Assembly: GCA_036272735.1 (NCBI GenBank)
Contig: DATAYF010000093.1
Location: 1-6,357, forward strand
Length of the DNA stretch: 6,357 nt
Source of the DNA: DATAYF01 sp036272735
GTDB taxonomy: Bacteria; Chloroflexota; Ktedonobacteria; Ktedonobacterales; Ktedonobacteraceae
Direction: 5' to 3'
Notes under the pieces: model-generated
Database searches by the model: none
The model's input: only the letters and a program-made list of their open reading frames with translations
Told to the model about the DNA's origin: nothing
Shown: piece after piece, positions 1 to 5,702 of the stretch
Position numbering within the stretch: position 1 is the first letter of the stretch
Layout: each line of letters starts with the position of its first letter
Position numbers and translations under genes: made by a program

Positions 1-108
1 GCATGCTCTTTGGCTTACAACAACGGGATGGCTGAAGGGTTTGTCAACAAACTCAAACATATTAAGGGTTCGATGTATGGGCGCGAGAGCTTTGAGTCAT
101 CTGATTGA
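1..108 (+). pseudogene. C-terminal fragment of ISL3-family transposase (5' end outside the window)
   Basis: Frame 1 is open from the first base and encodes 35 residues. They include YNNGMAEGFVNKLK followed by IKGSMYGRESFE, which match the conserved C-terminal block of ISL3-family (IS204/IS1001/IS1096/IS1165) DDE transposases, normally [W/Y]SNGxxEGxxNxLKxxKRxMYGRAxFELLRxR. In that family the Glu of NGxxEG is the third catalytic acid, and it is present here (residue 12 of the fragment). After FE the reading frame runs into SSD and a TGA. The +2 frame instead continues LIERTQH to a TAG at 122-124, which looks more like the usual Leu/Arg-rich tail, so a 1-nt frameshift near 97-100 is possible. 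Most of the protein lies outside the window, so the state of the rest cannot be judged. Family call fairly sure; pseudogene status is inference. Confidence 0.72.
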
Positions 109-284
109 ACGAACGCAGCACTAGTGGGACGGATAACCCGCTAGGTATCTCCTCGACCTCTCACGTTTGACAACCGAACTATTCAGGTTCTCTGCCTGTC
201 ACATCTTATTCGTGTCTTTCGTGAGCACTATATAAAAGAACACGTGAAATGAGGTATCCTCTATCACTCTGTTCCATTTCTCAC

Positions 285-308
285 GCCGCATGCTAGATAA
301 CTTGCGGC
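285..308. repeat. Short inverted repeat in the ATPase leader
   Basis: GCCGCA at 285-290 is the reverse complement of TGCGGC at 303-308, separated by 12 nt, with the palindrome GCATGC (288-293) overlapping the left arm. It lies about 65 nt before the ATPase start codon, so it could be a leader hairpin or a dimeric regulator site. With a 6-bp arm it may also be chance; no T-run follows. Confidence 0.3.
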
Positions 309-362
309 ATGTTCGACTTGCCAACATCAATCCTCTGAATGGTTTCCTTTTTGCAAGAAATT

Positions 363-367
363 GAGGA
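363..367 (+). promoter_or_regulatory. Ribosome binding site deciding the ATPase start
   Basis: GAGGA at 363-367 matches the Shine-Dalgarno consensus. Counting from the GAGG core (363-366), it lies 6 nt before the ATG at 373. The TTG at 361, which would extend the protein by four residues, overlaps this site itself and has no good site of its own (only TTTGCAAGAAA upstream). The ATG at 373 is therefore the better start. Confidence 0.75.
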
Positions 368-372
368 ATCAC

Positions 373-3300
373 ATGAGCATAGCAGTTGCAGAGGAACCAC
401 GCGTGCTGCACGCGGTTCCAGGTCGGGTACGGGTGCATGTACCAGAATGGGCAGGACAAGGAAAACGTCGTATAGAAATGCAGCTTCGTCAAGTGCCAGC
501 AGTACGTAGCGTTCAGGCCAATGCCCTGACAGGCAATATTCTCGTGCAATTTGACCCCCTGGCGACAAATGAGCAAAACATCCTTGAGGCGGTACGCACG
601 CTTGAATTAGATAAGGTTAATACTTCTGATGACGAATCAGCTGCTCTACCTGTCACGTATGAACGCCAGGGGCAGATAGTGCGGGCGAGGATTCCTGTGC
701 GTGGCTTAGACCGCGATCCACGCTTGGAGAAGCGTCTCATAAAACATCTTGAACGCCGTCCTGGCGTCCACGCACAAGCGAACGCGCTTACTGGGCGTCT
801 GCTGGTAGAATTCACAGAACACGAGACGGAATTAGAAGATCTGATTGCAGATGTGGTTGGCATGGAACTACCGCCACTACCAGATGAAGAACGTCCGGCC
901 GACCCGAGCGACCCTGGGCCATTGATACAAAGCTCGACCCGCGCTGTTGGATCGGCCCTCGGCCTTGGATTCCTTGCGACTCGCCGACTGCTCAATATTT
1001 CAGAGCCTCTGCCTGGCGCATCGGTCGCGTTACAAGTTGCTAGCGTGATTGGAATTATCCAAAGTATTCCTCCTCTGCGTAATGGTTTGCATAAGCTGCT
1101 TGGACGTACGAAGGCAGATCTTCTATTCAATATACCAGGCATTATTCTGCAAACTATCTCCAATAGTTCATTCAGTCTGGTAGTGAGCGAAGTGCACTCC
1201 CTGCGCCTGGCGACTGCGTCATATGCACGTCTGGCAGCCTGGCGTCGTCACGAGGAGCGCATCGCGAACGCTCCCCCGGCGCAACCGGATGCGATCATCC
1301 ATTTAGAAGTGGGTGAGCGCACGCCTCTCGCCGCCAACGTGCTGCAAGGGACCGGCACGGCAATCGGGCTCGACGCTCTGCCTCAGCCGGTGACGCAAGG
1401 TAGTGTCGTTCCTCCTGGTGCACGGCTGTATGGGGGGCCGTTTGTTCTACAGTTACGGCGCGAGGCATCATTTCAGCCCTTCATGCCCGCACCTCGTCCA
1501 TCTCCTGTGGCTCCATCGCTCTTCGACCGTTACCTGCAAGCGGTGGGTCCGCTCTCGCTCGTGTACGCGGTGGCGACTGCCGTGCTGACTCGCTCATTTA
1601 CCAGAACGCTTGTCGCGCTCCTGCTGGTCAATCCCCGTGCCGCCATGATTGGCCTGGACGACGCTGAACATGGTGCTATGGCACGAGTGATACGCGCCGG
1701 GGTCACTGTCATTGGCACACGAACAGACCGTACTATTCGTCGGCCCGACTTTGTCTTTTTAGATGGTGCACGTTTGCTCAGCGATAGGCTTGAACTTGCA
1801 AGTATCGTGCCCTTGAGTGAAGATTGCGATACCGCCGAGCTGCTGGAGCTAGCCGCGGAGGTGTCTGCTGGGGCTGGTTCGCCCTGGGGCCACGTCTTTG
1901 GGAGTGCAGGCAAATCTCCAGTGCGCAATGGCACCTTCGATGGTAAAACGGCGACCGTTTCTATTGAGGGCGTGCAGTATGCACTTGGCCCTGTGGAAGA
2001 TTGGAATGCAATTCCGGAGGCTGCGCCACTACGGCAACGCGGCAATTTTGTATTGGTGCTCCGCTGTGACCGGAGTCGACAAGCGCTGGGACTCTTTGCG
2101 CTCAGGCCAGGACTGGCACCTGGTGTTGCTGACCTGGTGGAGACGTGCAAACGCCATAAAGTGGGACTTGGCATGCTCGTGAGTAACGATCAGATCGCGA
2201 TGCAAGCGCTGGCTGTGCGTGCACGCGTATCGTTGCTCGACACCGATGATGCGGTGGCAGCTATTCGCGCGAAGCAACAAGTGGGAGCGCGTATCGCGTT
2301 TGTTGCGGATCACGCAGGGGCGGCAGCGGCATTTAACGCGTGTGATCTCGCTATCGGCTTTACGGATGATCGTTGCCGTCTTCCTGCCCGCGCCGACCTG
2401 TTGGCTCCCGATCTGAAAGCGGTCGCAGCGATTGTTGAAGCCGGTGCTCGTTGCGATGTGACAGTACGCGATGCCGTTGGATTATCGGCACTGTCCAACG
2501 TCGTTGGTGCAGTGCTGGGCGTCCGTAGCATAACAGGCCTGGAGCGCGCCTCACGTGTCGTCTCTATGGCGGCTTTGGGTGCTTCTGCCGATAGCTGGCT
2601 GCGACTGCGAGGCGGCGAACGGCCCCAGTCCAGCATCTTCCATCTTGTCGACCCACATCCAGAGCGCTGGGGACAGCAGAGTGTGGAGGAAGTGTTGCAG
2701 ACCTTGCATACTTCAGAGCAGGGCCTCACCAGTACGCAAGCTGCCGCGCGCCAGCATCGGGAGGTATCGCAAACACGTCGCCATCAACTGCTGATGACGA
2801 TTCTTGAGCAAGTTCGCTCTCCACTTATCGGCGTGTACGCTGCTGGTGCTGGCCTCTCGCTGCTCTTAGGGGCACCCGGAGATTTTGTCATCATTGGGGC
2901 GACCGTCCTGGCCAACGTTGCCATCGGTGTCTGGCAAGAGCACAAGGCTAACCGCGTGGCTGAAGCGTTGGAGCGCATGGGAACTTCCACTGCTCGTATT
3001 CTCCGTGATGGTCACGCGGTGACGGTCCCGGCGGATGCGGTGGTCCTGGGGGATATGTTGTTGCTGGCCCCGGGCGATCGCGTTGCTGCAGACGTCCGCG
3101 TCGTGAGTGCTCATGGCCTGGAAGTAGACGAGGCTGCCTTGACCGGCGAGTCATTGCCAGTTCCCAAGGAGGCAATTGGAGGAACTGATGCGAGCCGCGT
3201 TGTTTTGGAGGGAAGCGATGTAACCACTGGTACTGGGCGTGCTGTTGTGGTCGCGGTTGGTCGCCAGACCCGTATGGGTGCGACCGCTGCTGCCTTGTCT

Positions 3301-5217
3301 GTGGAAGAAACGGAGCAGAGTCCACTTGGTGTACGCTTGAACCGCATGCTGCGCACGATTTTGCCGCTCTCTTTAGCCGGAGGTGGGATCGTCGTGGCTT
3401 CTGGGCTGTTGCTACGGCGGCCGATAGCAGCCCTCCTTGCAACAGGCGTGACTATGATGCTTGCCGCGATCCCTGAAGGCTTGCCACTTCTTGCCAGCGT
3501 TGGCGAGGCTGGTGTGGCTCGTCGCCTGTCCAGCCGCGATGCCCTTGTGCGCCGCATTTCTTCCGTTGAGGCGCTTGGTAGAGTGGATGTTGCTTGTACT
3601 GACAAAACTGGAACGCTGACGCAGGGGCATCTCGCGCTGAGCCTGGTGGCTAACAGCGATCAGGAAGCGAAAGTGCCAGGTGATCTGCCAGCAGACATAC
3701 GCCATGTGTTACTCACGGCTGCCCTGGCCAGCCCTCACCCCGATGCTCCCGATGCTGCATCGCATCCAACTGATGCGTCTGTGATTCGAGGTGCTCAAGA
3801 GGCCGGTCTTGATGATCAGTTGCGCGTAAAGCACGAGGCTGAGTTAGCGTTTGATCCCGTGCGTTCCTTCTACGCTACTGTTGTGCAGGAGCGTCTCTGC
3901 GTCAAGGGTGCACCAGAAGCGCTTATCCCCTGCTGTAGATGGATCTGGCAACAGGGCGGGCGATATCCTTTGGACGAGGCTGGTCAACATGAAGTACTCG
4001 CGCATTCCAGGCGGCTTGCGGAGCGCGGCCTGCGTGTGCTCATGGTTGCGCAAGGGTCGTCTACAACTCCTCTTGATGATCCATATGATCTGACCGTTTT
4101 GGGCTTTGTTGGCATCAGTGATCCACTACGGCCGAACGTACAAGCAGCTGTGCGTCGTTGTCGTGATGCGGGCGTACGCGTGATCATGATCACGGGCGAC
4201 CATCCGATTACCGCTCGTACCATTGCCCGTGAGGCCGGCCTGCTCGAAAAAGATGGTGAAGTGTTCAATGCAACCGAGATGGCTGAACTTCAGAACGGTG
4301 AACTTGGCGAGCGCCTGGAACACGCGGCAGTCATTGCCCGCGCGACACCCTTGGACAAGCTGCGCATCATCGAGAGCTTGCAGCGACAAGGTCACGCCGT
4401 CGCCATGACAGGAGATGGCGTCAATGATGCTCCCGCGCTACGATTAGCCGATGTTGGTGTCTCGATGGGTCGTGGTGGAACGGAGGTTGCGCGTCAAACG
4501 GCCGACGTGGTGCTTGTCGAGGACGATTTCTCCTCGCTTGTAGAAACGTTCGTCGAGGGACGGAGCTTCTGGCGCAACATTCGACGTGCCCTTGGCTTAC
4601 TGTTGGGTGGCAACGTGGGTGAACTGGGTCTGGTCGTTGGCGCTAGTCTGCTTGGACTCAACTTCCCGCTGACCGTACGCCAAATTCTAGCAATGAATGT
4701 AATCACGGATATTCTGCCAGCGACAGCAGTAGCGCTACAGGAGCCGGAGCATCGCAACCTTGCAGGGCTTGAGCGCGAGGGCGCAGTCGCTCTTGATAAA
4801 CCGTTACGTAACGATGTCTTGCGCCGTGCCATTGCCAGTGCTGGACCGGCGCTGGCCTCGTACATTATCATGCTGCGTTCGGGTCTACCAGCGGCACGCA
4901 CGGTGGCCTTCGCCTGCATTGTGGCAACCCAGCTTTCTCAGACGCTTGATGCTGGTCGAACTGAAGAGAATTTGACACGCTCCGTCTTTGGCGCTGTGGC
5001 TGGCTCCGCTGCTGTGCTTGTCGCTACACTCACGGTGCCACCTTTGCGGACTTTTCTCAATCTTGTCATGCCTGGCCCCCTTGGATGGGCGCTTATCGGT
5101 AGCAGTGCACTGCTTGCCGTCATTTTGAATCGCGTGCTGGCCTCTCTACCTATGATCCATCCAGCGCCTCCTCCACTACTGGCGCAGCCGATGGTAAGGC
5201 TAGGGTTGGCTACGTAG
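373..5217 (+). CDS. Large two-module P-type cation-transporting ATPase (CtpH/CtpI-like)
   Basis: Membrane pump of 1,614 residues predicted to export a divalent cation using ATP. Two HMA-like domains (about 10-82 and 98-165) share QANALTG at 48-54 and 135-141 and lack CxxC. Residues about 175-755 form a degenerate P-type module with hydrophobic segments near 180-260, 385-425 and 700-745. It has DGARLLS at 464-470 where DKTGTLT belongs, and ADHAGAAAAF at 645-654 in place of GDGxNDxxAL. Residues 757-1614 are a complete P2-type pump: cation-ATPase N domain (762-800), TGES 924-927, PEGLP 1034-1038, phospho-acceptor D1077 in DKTGTLT, nucleotide motif KGAPE 1178-1182, TGD 1274-1276, TGDGVND 1346-1352, then about six C-terminal membrane helices. 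E1035, N1414, E1417, N1442, T1445 and D1446 match SERCA Ca2+ ligands. Mycobacterial CtpH/CtpI are of similar size (1,500-1,630 residues). The frame is intact with no partner gene. Ion identity is inference. Confidence 0.93.
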   Translation: MSIAVAEEPRVLHAVPGRVRVHVPEWAGQGKRRIEMQLRQVPAVRSVQANALTGNILVQFDPLATNEQNILEAVRTLELDKVNTSDDESAALPVTYERQGQIVRARIPVRGLDRDPRLEKRLIKHLERRPGVHAQANALTGRLLVEFTEHETELEDLIADVVGMELPPLPDEERPADPSDPGPLIQSSTRAVGSALGLGFLATRRLLNISEPLPGASVALQVASVIGIIQSIPPLRNGLHKLLGRTKADLLFNIPGIILQTISNSSFSLVVSEVHSLRLATASYARLAAWRRHEERIANAPPAQPDAIIHLEVGERTPLAANVLQGTGTAIGLDALPQPVTQGSVVPPGARLYGGPFVLQLRREASFQPFMPAPRPSPVAPSLFDRYLQAVGPLSLVYAVATAVLTRSFTRTLVALLLVNPRAAMIGLDDAEHGAMARVIRAGVTVIGTRTDRTIRRPDFVFLDGARLLSDRLELASIVPLSEDCDTAELLELAAEVSAGAGSPWGHVFGSAGKSPVRNGTFDGKTATVSIEGVQYALGPVEDWNAIPEAAPLRQRGNFVLVLRCDRSRQALGLFALRPGLAPGVADLVETCKRHKVGLGMLVSNDQIAMQALAVRARVSLLDTDDAVAAIRAKQQVGARIAFVADHAGAAAAFNACDLAIGFTDDRCRLPARADLLAPDLKAVAAIVEAGARCDVTVRDAVGLSALSNVVGAVLGVRSITGLERASRVVSMAALGASADSWLRLRGGERPQSSIFHLVDPHPERWGQQSVEEVLQTLHTSEQGLTSTQAAARQHREVSQTRRHQLLMTILEQVRSPLIGVYAAGAGLSLLLGAPGDFVIIGATVLANVAIGVWQEHKANRVAEALERMGTSTARILRDGHAVTVPADAVVLGDMLLLAPGDRVAADVRVVSAHGLEVDEAALTGESLPVPKEAIGGTDASRVVLEGSDVTTGTGRAVVVAVGRQTRMGATAAALSVEETEQSPLGVRLNRMLRTILPLSLAGGGIVVASGLLLRRPIAALLATGVTMMLAAIPEGLPLLASVGEAGVARRLSSRDALVRRISSVEALGRVDVACTDKTGTLTQGHLALSLVANSDQEAKVPGDLPADIRHVLLTAALASPHPDAPDAASHPTDASVIRGAQEAGLDDQLRVKHEAELAFDPVRSFYATVVQERLCVKGAPEALIPCCRWIWQQGGRYPLDEAGQHEVLAHSRRLAERGLRVLMVAQGSSTTPLDDPYDLTVLGFVGISDPLRPNVQAAVRRCRDAGVRVIMITGDHPITARTIAREAGLLEKDGEVFNATEMAELQNGELGERLEHAAVIARATPLDKLRIIESLQRQGHAVAMTGDGVNDAPALRLADVGVSMGRGGTEVARQTADVVLVEDDFSSLVETFVEGRSFWRNIRRALGLLLGGNVGELGLVVGASLLGLNFPLTVRQILAMNVITDILPATAVALQEPEHRNLAGLEREGAVALDKPLRNDVLRRAIASAGPALASYIIMLRSGLPAARTVAFACIVATQLSQTLDAGRTEENLTRSVFGAVAGSAAVLVATLTVPPLRTFLNLVMPGPLGWALIGSSALLAVILNRVLASLPMIHPAPPPLLAQPMVRLGLAT

Positions 5218-5231
5218 GTAGCAATGTGGGG

Positions 5232-5266
5232 AGCGTACTGGTGGGCTCATCTCCACTAGTGACGCT
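5232..5266 (+). terminator. Hairpin just after the ATPase stop, possible terminator
   Basis: A 13-bp stem is formed by 5232-5244 and 5253-5266, with one bulged G (5261), one G-U pair (5240/5257) and an 8-nt loop. It begins 14 nt after the TAG of the ATPase. The position suits transcription termination or 3' end protection, but no T-run follows (the next bases are GTTGGGAAACC), so it is not a canonical intrinsic terminator. Confidence 0.5.
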
Positions 5267-5277
5267 GTTGGGAAACC

Positions 5278-5342
5278 CTCCTGCTTTCAGGCTCTCTTTT
5301 GTTTCTTATCCTACCATACAAAAGAGAGCCTGAAAGCAGGAG
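5278..5342. repeat. Perfect 25-bp inverted repeat upstream of the IS1182 fragment
   Basis: The left arm (5278-5302) and right arm (5318-5342) are exact reverse complements over 25 bp, separated by a 15-nt spacer. Neither strand shows a T-run after the stem, so a simple terminator is unlikely. The right arm ends in AGGAG (5338-5342), which is the Shine-Dalgarno site for the transposase ATG at 5350. An RNA reading through from upstream would therefore bury that site in the stem. This fits the known fold-back protection of transposase translation in some insertion sequences (IS10 is the classic case). Alternatively the arms are remnants of terminal repeats. The repeat is seen directly; its role is inferred. 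Confidence 0.85.
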
Positions 5343-5349
5343 AAGAACC

Positions 5350-5592
5350 ATGACATTACACGCGTAAAACGACTTTTCGATCCCTGAGGAAACCGTCCGT
5401 GTAGCTCGTGCGGCCTATCCCAAAGGCAATCCCTATCTGAAACTGCGTGACGCTCTGGGAACCATGTACCAGGGTCAATCGCTTGTCCATTGATTTCCTG
5501 AGAATGGACGGCCTGCTCAAGCTCCGTGGCGGCTCGCCTTCTTCATTACGATCCTCCAGTTCCTACTGCTCCATTCCTCAAACGTAAAATAA
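5350..5592 (+). pseudogene. Truncated N-terminal IS1182-family transposase with two stops
   Basis: From the ATG at 5350 (AGGAG 7 nt upstream) the frame reads MTLHA, a TAA at 5365-5367, then NDFSIPEETVRVARAAYP, KGNPYLKLRDALGTMYQ and GQSLVH, a TGA at 5491-5493, then FPENGRPAQAPWRLAFF and ITILQF. This order (PEETxRVARAAFPKGNPY, LRDxLG, FPxxGxPAxAPWRLAL, LQF) is the N-terminal transposase domain of IS1182-family elements. Similarity ends at about 5562; the next residues (LLLHSSNVK) do not follow the usual GLSDRQAADAVR, and the frame closes at 5590-5592. About 80 of the usual 450-550 residues remain, so the rest was deleted. Both stops could come from single changes (for example CAA to TAA). It cannot make an active transposase. 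Confidence 0.8.
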
Positions 5593-5664
5593 AGTTTTAC
5601 AATTTCTAGAAGGATCATAAAAAAAGGTCTTTTATTGTTCGGTTGCTTAAAATAAAGATTTACA
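5585..5664. repeat. 17-bp direct repeat pair, first copy with dyad symmetry
   Basis: TAAAATAAAGTTTTACA at 5585-5601 recurs at 5648-5664 as TAAAATAAAGATTTACA, 16 of 17 identical, 63 nt apart start to start. The first copy sits in a perfect dyad, GTAAAA (5584-5589), a 5-nt centre, then TTTTAC (5595-5600). The second copy has a weaker dyad. They could be a pair of regulator or recombinase sites left by a lost element. AT-rich composition raises the chance of coincidence. Confidence 0.55.
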
Positions 5665-5702
5665 TTTTTGACATAATATCTGTGATAACTACTGGCCAGT
5701 CC
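5593..5702. other. AT-rich non-coding junction between two IS remnants
   Basis: This DNA is clearly more AT-rich than the ATPase gene and has no supportable gene on either strand. It joins the broken end of the IS1182 fragment to the probable end of the IS256 relic. It contains the second copy of the 17-bp repeat, a TTGACA at 5668-5673 without a properly spaced -10, and a 10-bp palindrome ACTGGCCAGT at 5691-5700 beside the inferred IS256 end. Confidence 0.5.

Larger units (their letters stand above)
125..372. other. Intergenic region upstream of the ATPase gene
   Basis: This stretch of about 250 bases separates the ISL3 fragment from the ATPase start and presumably contains the right end of the ISL3 element plus the ATPase leader. 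I could not identify an ISL3 terminal inverted repeat. A TTGACA hexamer at 167-172 has no matching -10 at 16-18 nt, and the TATATAAAA run at 229-237 has no matching -35, so I call no promoter. A loose dyad (cgtgtcttt at 211-219 against aaagaacacg at 235-244) flanks this AT run and could be an operator, but it is imperfect. Confidence 0.5.

Noticed and set aside
167..236. TTGACA at 167 and TATAAA at 231 as the ATPase promoter
   Set aside because: The two hexamers are 58 nt apart and neither has a partner at 16-18 nt spacing.
361..372. TTG at 361 as the ATPase start
   Set aside because: It overlaps the GAGGA ribosome site that serves the ATG at 373, and it has no adequate site of its own.
199..576. 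Minus-strand frame of 125 codons crossing the ATPase start
   Set aside because: It runs antisense through the leader and the first HMA-like domain, has no recognisable motif, and its composition follows the opposite strand of the real gene.
513..4919. Several open frames of 60-216 codons, on both strands, inside the ATPase gene
   Set aside because: All lie within a single well-supported gene, and their Ser/Arg/Pro-rich translations are typical antisense or out-of-frame shadows.
5278..5342. Perfect inverted repeat read as an ordinary intrinsic terminator
   Set aside because: No T-run follows the stem on either strand, the spacer is 15 nt, and the right arm carries the transposase ribosome site.
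5585..5664. 17-bp repeats as the start of a CRISPR array
   Set aside because: Only two copies, too short, with a 46-nt gap and no further units or cas genes.
5668..5689. TTGACA with GATAAC as an outward promoter in the AT-rich junction
   Set aside because: The spacing is only 10 nt, too short for a sigma-70-type promoter.
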